Shown: one piece after another, positions 51,003 through 59,833 of the stretch
How the letters are laid out: each line of letters starts with the position of its first letter
Numbering within the stretch: the first letter of the stretch is position 1
From: Thalassolituus sp. UBA674
GTDB lineage: Bacteria; Pseudomonadota; Gammaproteobacteria; Pseudomonadales; Oceanobacteraceae
Reading direction: 5' to 3'
Length of the DNA stretch: 64,000 nt
NCBI GenBank assembly: GCA_002298335.1
Contig: DBNK01000023.1
Span: 39,304-103,303 of the forward strand
Translations under genes and position numbers: made by a program
The notes under the pieces: generated by a model
Database searches by the model: none
What the model saw: the letters and a program-made list of their open reading frames with translations, nothing else
Told to the model about the DNA's origin: nothing

Positions 51003-52406
51003 ATGTCCACCATGACACTGACTGAAAACGAGCTGACCAGACGCTCGCGGCTGACACTGCTGGCCCTGACCGCACTGTTCCTCGCGGCTATGGATGCCAC
51101 CGTCGTCGGCACACTGATTCCGGTGTTCCGTCACGAATTCGACCAGCCGCAGGAGTTTCCCTGGCTGATGTCGGGTTTCATTCTGGCCGCGGTGCTGGCG
51201 ATGCCCCTCAGCGGTCTGCTGGCTGACCGCATGGGACTGAAGCGGGTCATTATCGGTTCTCTGGCCCTGTTTATGGCCGGGTCTGTCGTGGTCGCGATGG
51301 CTCCGGATATGCGTTCCCTTATTGGCGGCCGTGTGCTTCAGGGCGTTGGCAGTGGCGGGATTACCGTACTGGTGTACACCCTGATCGGCGGTCTCTACGG
51401 CCCTGAAGAGCGTGGGCGCATGCAGGGTTTACTGAGTGCCGTATGGGGGCTGGCGGCGATTGCCGGTCCGGTTATCGGTGCGGCCGTTCACACCTGGATC
51501 GACTGGCACTGGGTGTTCTGGGCCAATGTTCCGCTGATTTCCGTACTGATCTTGGCGGCAGCGCTGCTGATGCCTGAGGAGGACCTCCAGCCCTCTGTTT
51601 CAGGTTTTGATCTGGCGGGCTTTACCGGTTTCTGTGCTCTGGCTTCCGGGGTTCTGCTCTGGCTGATGGCACCGGACGGGCCGGGGGATGACATGATCCG
51701 TATGGGCTATGCCGGGGTAACACTGACCGGTGTCCTGTTAGTGGCTCAGTCGCTGTGGCGCCGTCGCGAGCGTGCGTTCCTGGCGGTGGAGTTCTTCCGT
51801 GAGCGTTCGTTCGTGGCTGTCATGATAAGCATTCTGTTGTCCGCTGCCATCCTCTATGCCTGTGTGACCCTACTGCCGGTGTACATGGTGGAAGTACTGG
51901 GCCGCTCACTGGTGGATGCGGGCGGCGTGGTACTGGCGGCATCACTGGGTTGGGTCGTTGGGGCGACAGTCTGCGGTAATTTGGTTAACCGGCTGGGAAC
52001 CCGCAACTGCACCATGTTGGGGTTTCTGCTGCTGCTTGCGGGGGCTGGCCTGTTGCTGGCACCGGGATTGAACACGCTCTTTGCGGTACTGCTGTTAGCA
52101 CAGGTGAGTGTGGGTGTCGGGATTGGCTTTGTTGCCACCGCGACTCTGATTCTGGCTCAGAACCGCACCCGTCCTCAGCGACTGGGCCAGGTAACGGCGG
52201 CGGTGCAGGTGTTCCGTCAGTTGGGGGCCGCGGTGGGCATCAATGCGCTGGGCGCTCTGTTCATCAGCGGGTCTTCCGCTGGCGCAGAAGCACAGGCTCT
52301 GCAGATGAGTTTTGCGGTGCTGGGGGCCTGTGCTCTGGCCGGGCTGCTGAGTGCCCTGCTGATCAGGGACCCGCGCAAGGCGTCAGGCCAGGAGGTAAGC
52401 CAATGA
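51003..52406 (+). CDS. MFS exporter, DHA2 (14-helix) type
   Basis: The 467-aa protein has about fourteen hydrophobic segments. Motif D1 region AAMDATVVGTLIPVF (about 33-47), motif A LLADRMGLKR (about 74-83), and motif C-like GPVIGAAVHTWIDWHWVFWANVP (about 155-177) indicate the drug:H+ antiporter DHA2 group. It would export the pathway product or confer self-resistance (inference). It starts 10 bp after the AurF-like gene (GAGGAGG before ATG) and its stop overlaps the first aminotransferase-like gene by 4 bp. Confidence 0.9.
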   Translation: MSTMTLTENELTRRSRLTLLALTALFLAAMDATVVGTLIPVFRHEFDQPQEFPWLMSGFILAAVLAMPLSGLLADRMGLKRVIIGSLALFMAGSVVVAMAPDMRSLIGGRVLQGVGSGGITVLVYTLIGGLYGPEERGRMQGLLSAVWGLAAIAGPVIGAAVHTWIDWHWVFWANVPLISVLILAAALLMPEEDLQPSVSGFDLAGFTGFCALASGVLLWLMAPDGPGDDMIRMGYAGVTLTGVLLVAQSLWRRRERAFLAVEFFRERSFVAVMISILLSAAILYACVTLLPVYMVEVLGRSLVDAGGVVLAASLGWVVGATVCGNLVNRLGTRNCTMLGFLLLLAGAGLLLAPGLNTLFAVLLLAQVSVGVGIGFVATATLILAQNRTRPQRLGQVTAAVQVFRQLGAAVGINALGALFISGSSAGAEAQALQMSFAVLGACALAGLLSALLIRDPRKASGQEVSQ

Positions 52407-53566
52407 ATACTCTTATCCAGGATATCAGCATCACCAGTGCAGCCGGGGCTGTGGTATCTGACGGCGAACATTCGTGGCAGGACCTCAGTGCATTCGGCTT
52501 TGGTTACCAGTGTCCGGATGTGGTCAATGACGTGGTTGCGCAAATGCAGCGGGGCGGACTCTCCAGCCGTGTGCTGATGTCACGTCCGATGCTGCAGCTG
52601 GTTGAGCAGTTGGCACAGCTGACTCCGGAAGACCTGACCATGACTTACCTCTGTAATTCACCGGATGAAGCTTTTGAAGGAGCGATCAAGCTGGCCCGGG
52701 GGCATAACCCGCAGCGCCGTGAAATCGTAGTGGTCGGGCAAGCGGATTTCGGTTGCATGACCTACAGCCGGGCCATGTCCTGGGGCGGCTGTAATGCCGC
52801 TGACGGCTGGGGTGTCGCGGTCGATCTGGCCTTCGTTCCCTTCGCGGAAATTGCTGCGCTGGAGCAGACGGTGACGGCCAGAACGCTGGCCGTAGTGGTG
52901 AATCCTCTGGAGCAATTACCGGAATTGTTGTTGCTGGGCCGCGAGCAGGCACAGCAGATCCGTCAGGTTGCAGACCGTCATGGCGCATTGCTGATTGCCT
53001 GTGAATTGCAGACTTTCGGACGTTGTGAGGGGCTGTTCCACAGCCTTGTCAGTGGATTGTCGCCGGATATTCTAGTGTACGGCGAAGCCTTGGGCGGAGG
53101 TGTTCTGCCCATTGGCGCCTACACGGCCCGACGCTGTGTTAACGAGTCTGTGTACGGAGGACGTAATCTGGCTCTGCACGGCAGTACTACCGCCGGTAAT
53201 CCGGCCAGTTGTGCAGCGGCGTCTGCCGCGCTGAAGCAGATGGCGGCACGCACCGAGCATGAGGTCATCCGCCGTTTTGCTGAGGTGACGTCCATTGCTG
53301 CAGAAAGACTGCGCCGCGTACTGGCGGGCAGCGGCATCCGTGTCAGTACCGGCCCCGCGGCGCTGCAGCTGACCCTGCCGGGGCCGTCAGCGGCCGCTCT
53401 GGCTGAGCGTCTGCGCCAGCATGGATTACTGGTCTGGCAGCGCGGAAATGCTTTGCGTCTGTCCGCGCCTCTGCTGATGACTGTATCACAATGGAGCGAC
53501 AGCCTTACCGTGGTCGTCGACTTCATGAAACATACACAAGCGAATACTGATAAGGAGCTGGTATGA
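52403..53566 (+). CDS. Degenerate class-III aminotransferase homologue (PLP site lost)
   Basis: The 387-aa protein has the class-III aminotransferase fold, but the hallmark residues are changed. The PLP-N1 aspartate (FDEVQ in active enzymes) reads A-C200-E-L-Q. The Schiff-base lysine (SKxLGGG) reads G-E228-A-L-G-G-G. The YHGRT loop reads DFGCMTYS. It cannot form the internal aldimine in the normal way. It is encoded directly before an intact homologue (ATGA overlap), so it probably forms a heteromeric complex with it or has a new non-PLP role. The alignment is by eye but the flanking blocks match exactly. Confidence 0.85.
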   Translation: MNTLIQDISITSAAGAVVSDGEHSWQDLSAFGFGYQCPDVVNDVVAQMQRGGLSSRVLMSRPMLQLVEQLAQLTPEDLTMTYLCNSPDEAFEGAIKLARGHNPQRREIVVVGQADFGCMTYSRAMSWGGCNAADGWGVAVDLAFVPFAEIAALEQTVTARTLAVVVNPLEQLPELLLLGREQAQQIRQVADRHGALLIACELQTFGRCEGLFHSLVSGLSPDILVYGEALGGGVLPIGAYTARRCVNESVYGGRNLALHGSTTAGNPASCAAASAALKQMAARTEHEVIRRFAEVTSIAAERLRRVLAGSGIRVSTGPAALQLTLPGPSAAALAERLRQHGLLVWQRGNALRLSAPLLMTVSQWSDSLTVVVDFMKHTQANTDKELV

Positions 53567-54882
53567 GCGGGTACACCGGTCTGTATGACCAATGTGATCA
53601 GTACTGGAACACCAGTGCAGCGAAAATTTACCGTATCTCCCATAAAACTGCCGAAGCGGAGGCTCATGGTGCTGAGGTGGTGGATGAGAACGGTCGGCGC
53701 TTTCTGGATTTTGCCTGCAGCTACGGGGTGTTTCTGCTTGGTCATACCCATAAACAGATTGTTGCGGCGGTGACAGAGCAGACACTGACTCTGGCGATGC
53801 GCCCGGCTGGAACCCGTCATCCGTCGGCAATCGCGTTGTGGAATGCACTGCAGCCCTGGTTACCGCCATCCATGAGTGGCCTGCATTTCGCTCATACCGG
53901 GTCGGAATGCAGTGAGATGACCCTGCGGCTGATCAGTCACCGCTCGCCGGACAGACGGCGTATCGTGGTTGCGGAAAATGGTTACCACGGTAAAACCCTG
54001 GCGGCGTTGGATATTATGGGGCAGTCGGGTCATTCAGCATTGTTCGGTGCGAGTCCGGCAGAGGTGGTACGGGTACCTTATGGTGATGCAGAGTCTCTGA
54101 ACTATGCCTTTCAGGAGCCGGTTGCGGCACTGTTTCTGGAACCGGTGTTAGGAGGCCCCTTCATTACTGTTCCGCCTGCGGGCTATCTGCAGATGGCCCG
54201 GGATCTCTGTGATACGCAGGACAGCCTGCTGGTGTTTGATGAAATCCAGACTGCCTTCGGCCGTGCGGGAGAAATGATGGAGTGCACCACACAGGGGGTG
54301 TCGCCGGATCTGCTGTTCCTGTCGAAAGGGCTTACCGGTGGCTGTGCAGCCATGGCCTGCGTGGTCAGTCATGAACGCCTGTCAGAAACCATCGCAAGTC
54401 TTCCGGAGGAATTTGGCAATCCACGCGCCGGGCAACCGGTCGCCTGCGAGGCCGGCGTGGCAGCTATCCGCGTGATTGAGGAAGAGAACCTGATTCAGCG
54501 AGCCCGTGAATCCGGGGCATACCTCAGGGAGCGCTTGCTGGCCGTGACGGCGCCCTATCCGGAAATCATTCTGGATGTTCCGGGCAAAGGCCTGATGACC
54601 GGGGTGAAATGTGCTCATCCCGGCATTGAGCTCATGTTACTGATGGGGATGGACAAGCAGAATATCCACCTCGGATATTCGCTGAATGAAGCAGCTGCCC
54701 ATCCGGTGCTCCGGTTTTATCCGCCGCTGTCGGTAACCCGCGAGCAGATTGACCGTGTTGCCGATGCTCTGGCTTCAGTGCTGGCCGAGGTGGCGGCCAG
54801 ACCCGCGTTCATGCGCCGTTTCATGAACTGGTTCACCAAGCATAAGTATGGCTTTCCGGACTGGCTGTATAAACTTGCCTGA
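53563..54882 (+). CDS. Class-III PLP-dependent aminotransferase (intact)
   Basis: The 439-aa protein has all PLP-site features: YHGKT (141-145), D226-E-I-Q229, and SK255GLTGG. HTGSECSEM (111-119) takes the phosphate-binding role and E-P-V-L-G-G-P (193-199) the substrate loop. Members use alpha-ketoglutarate, glutamate or diamines as donors. It is the last gene of the operon and overlaps its degenerate partner by 4 bp. The exact substrate cannot be read. A bidirectional terminator follows. Confidence 0.9.
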   Translation: MSGYTGLYDQCDQYWNTSAAKIYRISHKTAEAEAHGAEVVDENGRRFLDFACSYGVFLLGHTHKQIVAAVTEQTLTLAMRPAGTRHPSAIALWNALQPWLPPSMSGLHFAHTGSECSEMTLRLISHRSPDRRRIVVAENGYHGKTLAALDIMGQSGHSALFGASPAEVVRVPYGDAESLNYAFQEPVAALFLEPVLGGPFITVPPAGYLQMARDLCDTQDSLLVFDEIQTAFGRAGEMMECTTQGVSPDLLFLSKGLTGGCAAMACVVSHERLSETIASLPEEFGNPRAGQPVACEAGVAAIRVIEEENLIQRARESGAYLRERLLAVTAPYPEIILDVPGKGLMTGVKCAHPGIELMLLMGMDKQNIHLGYSLNEAAAHPVLRFYPPLSVTREQIDRVADALASVLAEVAARPAFMRRFMNWFTKHKYGFPDWLYKLA

Positions 54883-54887
54883 CCAGG

Positions 54888-54931
54888 AATAAAAAAGGCC
54901 GCATTCAGCGGCCTTTTTTTATGAACTGAAA
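54888..54931. terminator. Bidirectional terminator after the operon and hemY; right flanking repeat
   Basis: GGCCGC-attca-GCGGCC with A7/T7 tracts terminates the aminotransferase operon and the convergent hemY gene. Its sequence from AATAAAAA to AACTGAAA closely matches the acnA terminator at 45732-45772. Confidence 0.9.
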
Positions 54932-54941
54932 AAAGGATTTT

Positions 54942-56117
54942 TCAGCTACCCAGTGCCAGCTGGAAGTGCTCACAGGCGAGGGCTTCATCGCCTTCCTGCA
55001 GGCGCACTTTACCCATCTCGGCATGCAGTGCTGGCAGGCCTTTGATGCGCAGGCCGGTTTCCAGATAGTCGCGGGCTTTGGCAATGTTGTTCACACGCAG
55101 CGCCAGACGCCCCAGCGTCAGCAGCAGGACCGGATCATTAGGACGTTCGGTCAGCTTCTGCTCAGCAAACAGCAGTTGCTTGCTCGGGTCTTCGCCTTTC
55201 AGGCGACCATACAGTTCAACCAGTTCTTCACCCCAGACGCTGTTGAGGCCGTCACGCAGGGCTTCTTCTGCTTTGCCTTCCTGTCCGGTTTCCAGCAACA
55301 GCTCAACATAGCATTTGAGCACTGGCAGAGTGCGGCGCACGTCGGCAGACAGATTGCGGTAAGCGCTGGCCAGACCCTGACCACCCTGAGCGTGACGGGC
55401 ACGTTCCAGCAGCTGCAGGGCGACTTTTTCTTCCAGTTCCTTGATGCGCTCTTCCGGAATTTTCGCGGCTTTGCGCAGGGTCGGCAGCAGGTCGTTGAGG
55501 GCGACCCAGTCTTCCAGATCCTGCAGGGTTTTCACCATGAGCTTGAGCAGATACGCGTGCTTCGGGTGCTTTTCACGCAGGTTCATCAGCACGGCCAGCG
55601 CCTGTTCATTGGCATGACGTGACTGCAGCAGCTGTACCTGAGTGATGCCCACGGCCAGGTCAGAACCTTTGGTGCTGTGGCTGGCGGCCTTGAGCCATTC
55701 ATCGGTCGCTTCTTCTTTACCCTGTTCGTAGGCTGCACGAGCAGCGGCCAGATAGTTGATCAGCGGCTGGTCAGCGTCCGGGGCACTGGCGGTGAGGTTA
55801 CGCTCAGCACGGCGCCACTGGCCCTGTGCCAGTGCCAGCAGGCCGCGTGTAGTCTGCAGACGGGCACGCAGGCTGCGGCGTTTGGCGCGCCATTCGTTGA
55901 ATTTCCAGTCACTGCCGAACAGCACCAGAATGGCCCGTACGGCGATGTAGAGCGCCAGCAGAGCGACGGCGAGTAGGATCAGGAAAATCCACAGGCTGGA
56001 TTCGTAGGTGTAAACATCCCAGCTGAGCAGGACATAGCCGGCATCGATATAAACCACGGTGCCGATACCCTGTGCTGCCAGTGCGATGATCACCAGCAGG
56101 GAGATCAGCAGTTTCAT
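54942..56117 (-). CDS. hemY: HemY-type haem biosynthesis-associated TPR protein
   Basis: The 391-aa inner-membrane protein has two N-terminal helices (about 1-20 and 40-65), the second followed by a basic stretch (NEWRAKRRSLRARLQTTRG) and TPR-like helices (ALAQGQWRRAERNL, EKHPKHAYLLKLM). It is the HemY of proteobacteria, not the protoporphyrinogen oxidase that shares the name. It may scaffold haem enzymes at the membrane. It overlaps hemX by 4 bp. Confidence 0.9.
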   Translation of the reverse strand: MKLLISLLVIIALAAQGIGTVVYIDAGYVLLSWDVYTYESSLWIFLILLAVALLALYIAVRAILVLFGSDWKFNEWRAKRRSLRARLQTTRGLLALAQGQWRRAERNLTASAPDADQPLINYLAAARAAYEQGKEEATDEWLKAASHSTKGSDLAVGITQVQLLQSRHANEQALAVLMNLREKHPKHAYLLKLMVKTLQDLEDWVALNDLLPTLRKAAKIPEERIKELEEKVALQLLERARHAQGGQGLASAYRNLSADVRRTLPVLKCYVELLLETGQEGKAEEALRDGLNSVWGEELVELYGRLKGEDPSKQLLFAEQKLTERPNDPVLLLTLGRLALRVNNIAKARDYLETGLRIKGLPALHAEMGKVRLQEGDEALACEHFQLALGS

Positions 56118-57247
56118 GGGTTACCCTCCGCGGCGTCTGCGCTGCTTTCTGCAGCAGCCGGTTCGCTGGCGATGACGGTGCCACGGCGCTGCTGTTCAAC
56201 AATTTTCTGCAGCAGGGTCAGTGACGCGCTGATGTCCGGACGCTCAGGGTCAACGGTCCAGCCCTGCAGTTCGCTCAGGGCATTGCGGGCGGCCAGAGTG
56301 CGCTCGTCTTCGATGATCAGATACTGGTTCAGCCAGTCGGCAACACGGCCCAGGCTGTGCTGATACAGTTCAGTCTGTTCACGCAGCAGTGCAACCTGAG
56401 CCTGTTCCAGCATCAGATGCATGTTCTGTTGCAGGTAGTACTGCTGATCCGGCGTCAGTGGCGCGGCAATGGGTTCGTCACGCTCGCGGATGCGCACCAT
56501 ACGCTTGAGCGAATCACGGACGTCGTAGAACAGATCCCAGTACCAGGTCTGCTGATCCAGAGGTCGCTGGGCTTCCTGATCCAGTACGGTTTCTTCAATC
56601 AGTTTTTCCGGCATCCACGGCAGGCTGGTGACCTGCTCCTGCAGTGCCTGCAGGCGGTAGATAGCACCGACACGGTCGATGGCCGGAACCGCACGCAGGG
56701 CGATCAGCTCTTTGGCGATCAGGGCGCGGACCTTGTTGAAGGCCGGGTTACGGGTTTCCACCAGAACGTTATCGGCAGCGGTGAGCATGCTCACGGCACC
56801 GTCCCAGTCGCGCTCCAGCTCAAGACGCTGGTTACCAAGGCGAAGCAGATATTCGGCTTCAGCCAGCAACCAGTCCTGACGCTCTGCGCCCGGCAGTTTG
56901 GCCAGCATCTCAGTGTTGTGTTCAACCTGAGCCTGCATGCTTTCGGCCAGATCAGCCAGCTGACGCGCACGGGCGTCCAGTTCGGCTTCACGGTTGCTGC
57001 TGGTTTTCAGGCCTTCCAGTGCGGAATCCAGATTGTTTTCCATGACCGCCATGTCTTTGGCTGTCTGCTGCTGATACTGCAGGCCCAGCCAGGCGGCGAA
57101 TCCGGCCAGTACGGCCAGCGTCAGGATCAGGACGAGGTTAATCCACGACAGCAGATTACCACCCTGCTTTTTTTCGGCTTTTTTCGGTGTCGCCGGAGTG
57201 CCGGATGGGACGTCAGTCGGGGTTCCGGTCTGATTTTCGTTACTCAC
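56114..57247 (-). CDS. hemX: HemX-like uroporphyrinogen-III C-methyltransferase-associated protein
   Basis: The 377-aa protein starts at GTG 57247 with AAGGAA upstream. It has a Lys/Pro-rich cytoplasmic N-terminus, one membrane helix (about 33-55), a coiled coil (about 70-115) and a globular domain with WLLAEAEYLLRLGNQRLELERD and WYWDLFYDVRDSLKRMVRIRERD. This is the HemX fold; despite the name it has no methyltransferase motif. It is encoded between hemD and hemY. Confidence 0.9.
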   Translation of the reverse strand: MSNENQTGTPTDVPSGTPATPKKAEKKQGGNLLSWINLVLILTLAVLAGFAAWLGLQYQQQTAKDMAVMENNLDSALEGLKTSSNREAELDARARQLADLAESMQAQVEHNTEMLAKLPGAERQDWLLAEAEYLLRLGNQRLELERDWDGAVSMLTAADNVLVETRNPAFNKVRALIAKELIALRAVPAIDRVGAIYRLQALQEQVTSLPWMPEKLIEETVLDQEAQRPLDQQTWYWDLFYDVRDSLKRMVRIRERDEPIAAPLTPDQQYYLQQNMHLMLEQAQVALLREQTELYQHSLGRVADWLNQYLIIEDERTLAARNALSELQGWTVDPERPDISASLTLLQKIVEQQRRGTVIASEPAAAESSADAAEGNP

Positions 57248-57305
57248 TGTAGTTTCCTTCAGTAAAGGTTGGATCGCAGAAATTGAGTCTTGTCGCTCAG
57301 GTGTC

Positions 57306-58091
57306 TCATGGTGCGCCTGCGGCTATCCACTCACGCAGGGTGTGCAAAGTATCTTCATTACGGGCGCTGGTCGCAACTAATACCTGTGAGTAGCCGCGCT
57401 CGCGGGCGATGCCGGCGCCGCGCTCCCCCGGTACCAGCAGAGCGGTGACTTTGTGAGCAAGATCAGGGACTTGCTGTTCAATGATGTCCAGCGCCTGAGC
57501 ACTGGACAAGAGCACGACAGGGCGGTCACCCAGCAGTGCCTGCCAGCGCTCCGCCGTGCTGATCACAGGCTCACGGGTATAGAGCTCGGCATAATCCACC
57601 CGCGCTCCCCGTTCTCGCAGCACGGAGGCCAGTGTTTCGCGGCCTCCGACGCCCCGCCAGATCAGGATTTTCTGATCGCGCACGGCCTCGGTCTGCAGCT
57701 CCGGCCGTTGCAACAGGCCTTCGCTGTCGAAACGCTCTTCCGGAATCAGGGCATTCAGCCCGGCCTGCTGCATTGGCAGGGCTGTGGTCGGGCCGACGCC
57801 AAACCAGAGTACGCCCGCCGGCATCTGCGGCCAGTAGCGGTCCATCCAGTCCAGCCCGGATTCAGCAGCATTCTGGCTGATGGCGATCACCGCGTAGTAC
57901 TCATCGGTGGCCAGAATACGCTGGCGTACGGCCTGAGCTTCCGGGCTGTCATCGTCGCTAAAACGGCGGATATGCATCAGCGGCTGGTGGCGGACTTCAC
58001 ACCCCAGAAGCTGTAACTGGTCCAGCAGTTCGTCCGCCTGTCCGTCCGGCCGCGTAACGAGCAGTGCCGGACGACGCTCAGCGGATGTCAT
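57306..58091 (-). CDS. hemD: Uroporphyrinogen-III synthase
   Basis: The protein has 261 aa from ATG 58091, overlapping the hemC end by 14 bp. HemD is poorly conserved, but LLVTRPDGQADELLDQLQLLG at the N-terminus, AISQNAAESGLDWM, GVGPTTA, ILIWRGVGGRETLA and VLLSSAQALDIIEQ fit its two-domain fold. It closes the linear hydroxymethylbilane from HemC into uroporphyrinogen III. A longer upstream frame is within hemC and rejected. Confidence 0.9.
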   Translation of the reverse strand: MTSAERRPALLVTRPDGQADELLDQLQLLGCEVRHQPLMHIRRFSDDDSPEAQAVRQRILATDEYYAVIAISQNAAESGLDWMDRYWPQMPAGVLWFGVGPTTALPMQQAGLNALIPEERFDSEGLLQRPELQTEAVRDQKILIWRGVGGRETLASVLRERGARVDYAELYTREPVISTAERWQALLGDRPVVLLSSAQALDIIEQQVPDLAHKVTALLVPGERGAGIARERGYSQVLVATSARNEDTLHTLREWIAAGAP

Positions 58092-59010
58092 AACCGTAAA
58101 CGGCTTTGAGGATCTCACCGGCTCCCTGGGACAGCAGATCTTCAGCAGCCTCAATGCCCAATGCTTCTGCCACCGCGGCATTACCGTGGATTTCGGTACG
58201 CAGGATCTGGCTGCCATCGACGCTGCCGACCAGGCCGCGCAGCCAGATTTCATCACCTGTGCGTTCAGCGAAGCAGGCAATCGGTACCTGACAGCCACCC
58301 TGCAGACGGCGGTTCAGGGCGCGTTCGGCCAGTACGCAGCTGGCCGTGGTGTCGTCGTACAGTGGCCGGATCAGATCATTGATGGCATCGTTGCCCACGC
58401 GCCATTCAATGCCCAGTGCACCCTGTCCGCCCGCCGGCAGAGACTGGGTGGTGGGCAGAAAGGAGGCGATACGCTCATCCATTTCCATGCGCAGCAACCC
58501 GGCAGCGGCGAGAATGATGGCGTCGTACTCACCGGCGTCGAGTTTGCTCAGACGGGTCTGCACATTGCCGCGCAGGCTGCGGATTTCAAGATCCGGACGC
58601 AGCTGCTGAATCTGACACTGACGGCGCAGGCTGGAAGTGCCGACCACAGCGCCCTGCGGCAGTTCATCCAGCGATGCATAGCGGTTGGAAACGAAGGCGT
58701 CCAGCGGGTTTTCACGCTCACAGATCACGCCCAGCTCCAGACCCTCGGGGAACTCCATGGGTACGTCTTTCATGGAATGCACGGCGATGTCGGCACGGCC
58801 ATCAAGCATCGCAGCTTCCAGTTCTTTGACGAACAGACCTTTACCGCCGATTTTGGCCAGCGGGGTATCCAGAATCCTGTCGCCCTGAGTGGTGAAGGTC
58901 ACCAGCTCGACACTGAGGTCAGGGTGCAGGGCTTCCAGCCGGGCTTTGATGTGTTCCGCCTGCCACAGGGCGAGCGGGCTTTTGCGGGTAGCGATGCGCA
59001 GGGTTGTCAT
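58078..59010 (-). CDS. hemC: Porphobilinogen deaminase
   Basis: The 310-aa protein has the classic IATRKSPLALWQAEHIKARLEA at the N-terminus, the active-site LRGNVQTRLSKLDAGEYDAIILA, and the dipyrromethane-binding cysteine in RALNRRLQGGCQVPIACFAE (about 231-250). It joins four porphobilinogens. It begins the hemC-hemD-hemX-hemY unit and lies 97 bp after algR on the same strand, as in Pseudomonas. Confidence 0.95.
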   Translation of the reverse strand: MTTLRIATRKSPLALWQAEHIKARLEALHPDLSVELVTFTTQGDRILDTPLAKIGGKGLFVKELEAAMLDGRADIAVHSMKDVPMEFPEGLELGVICERENPLDAFVSNRYASLDELPQGAVVGTSSLRRQCQIQQLRPDLEIRSLRGNVQTRLSKLDAGEYDAIILAAAGLLRMEMDERIASFLPTTQSLPAGGQGALGIEWRVGNDAINDLIRPLYDDTTASCVLAERALNRRLQGGCQVPIACFAERTGDEIWLRGLVGSVDGSQILRTEIHGNAAVAEALGIEAAEDLLSQGAGEILKAVYGYDIR

Positions 59011-59107
59011 GGTCTTGGGTCACTGTCTGAACAGGGGCGCCATGATAACAGGATTGTGCGTGGGTTTCGCGGCACTGCGGCCTTGGCAGGGCGGATGGGG
59101 GGGAAGA

Positions 59108-59833
59108 TCAGCCGCCTTTGATAAAGCGGCGCACCGATGCGAGATGGCGGCGGCTGACGGGTAACTGTTCTTCACTGCCATGCAGGGTCAGCACGGGTCC
59201 GGTCAGCCCGGTATAAAGCTGATCGATGGCGGCGGTGGCGACCAGCAGGCTGCGGTGAATGCGGATAAAGCGCCCGTCGAACTCTTCTTCCAGCTGTTTC
59301 AGCGGTTCATCGATAAGAACTTCACCACCCTGATAGTGAGCAGTCACATACTTCTGGTCGGCACTGAACCAGAGGATGTCGGCGACGGCGACGCGGCGGA
59401 TGCCACTGTGGGTGCGGGCGCTGATGTGGGTACGGCCCTGTTCTTCCGGTATGGACTGCAGCCGGGTGACCGCGCGCTGCAGCGCCTGATGCAGGTCTTC
59501 ACGACGGATGGGTTTGAGCAGGTAGTCGACGGCATTAACGCGGAAAGCCGCCAGTGCGTGTTCGTCATAGGCGGTACAGAAGATCACGGCAGGAGGCTGA
59601 GGCAGGGCGGCGATGTCAGCGGCGGTCGCCACGCCGTCAGGCCCCGGCATGCGGATATCCAGCAGCACGATATCCGCCGTCTCACCTGACTGATGGGCAC
59701 GCAGCCAGTCGAGTGCCGCTATGCCGTCCCCGGCTTCCGCGACCACATCATACTGGCTGTCATCTTCGAGAAAACGTTTCAGTCTCTCCCGTGCCAGTGG
59801 CTCATCATCAACAATCATCACGCGGTAACTCAT
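59108..59833 (-). CDS. algR: LytTR response regulator AlgR
   Basis: The 241-aa protein has receiver phospho-acceptor Asp59 (IVLLD59IRMPG) and a C-terminal LytTR DNA-binding domain (ISARTHSGIRRVAVADILWFSADQKYVTAHY and RIHRSLLVATAAI). The gene order algZ-algR-hemC-hemD matches P. aeruginosa, where AlgR controls alginate and type IV pili. The start overlaps the algZ stop by 4 bp. Its targets in this organism are unknown. Confidence 0.92.
   Translation of the reverse strand: MSYRVMIVDDEPLARERLKRFLEDDSQYDVVAEAGDGIAALDWLRAHQSGETADIVLLDIRMPGPDGVATAADIAALPQPPAVIFCTAYDEHALAAFRVNAVDYLLKPIRREDLHQALQRAVTRLQSIPEEQGRTHISARTHSGIRRVAVADILWFSADQKYVTAHYQGGEVLIDEPLKQLEEEFDGRFIRIHRSLLVATAAIDQLYTGLTGPVLTLHGSEEQLPVSRRHLASVRRFIKGG

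Noticed and set aside
45732..54931. Transposon or integrative element
   Set aside because: Flanking repeats exist but there is no transposase, integrase or tRNA target, so mobility is not claimed.
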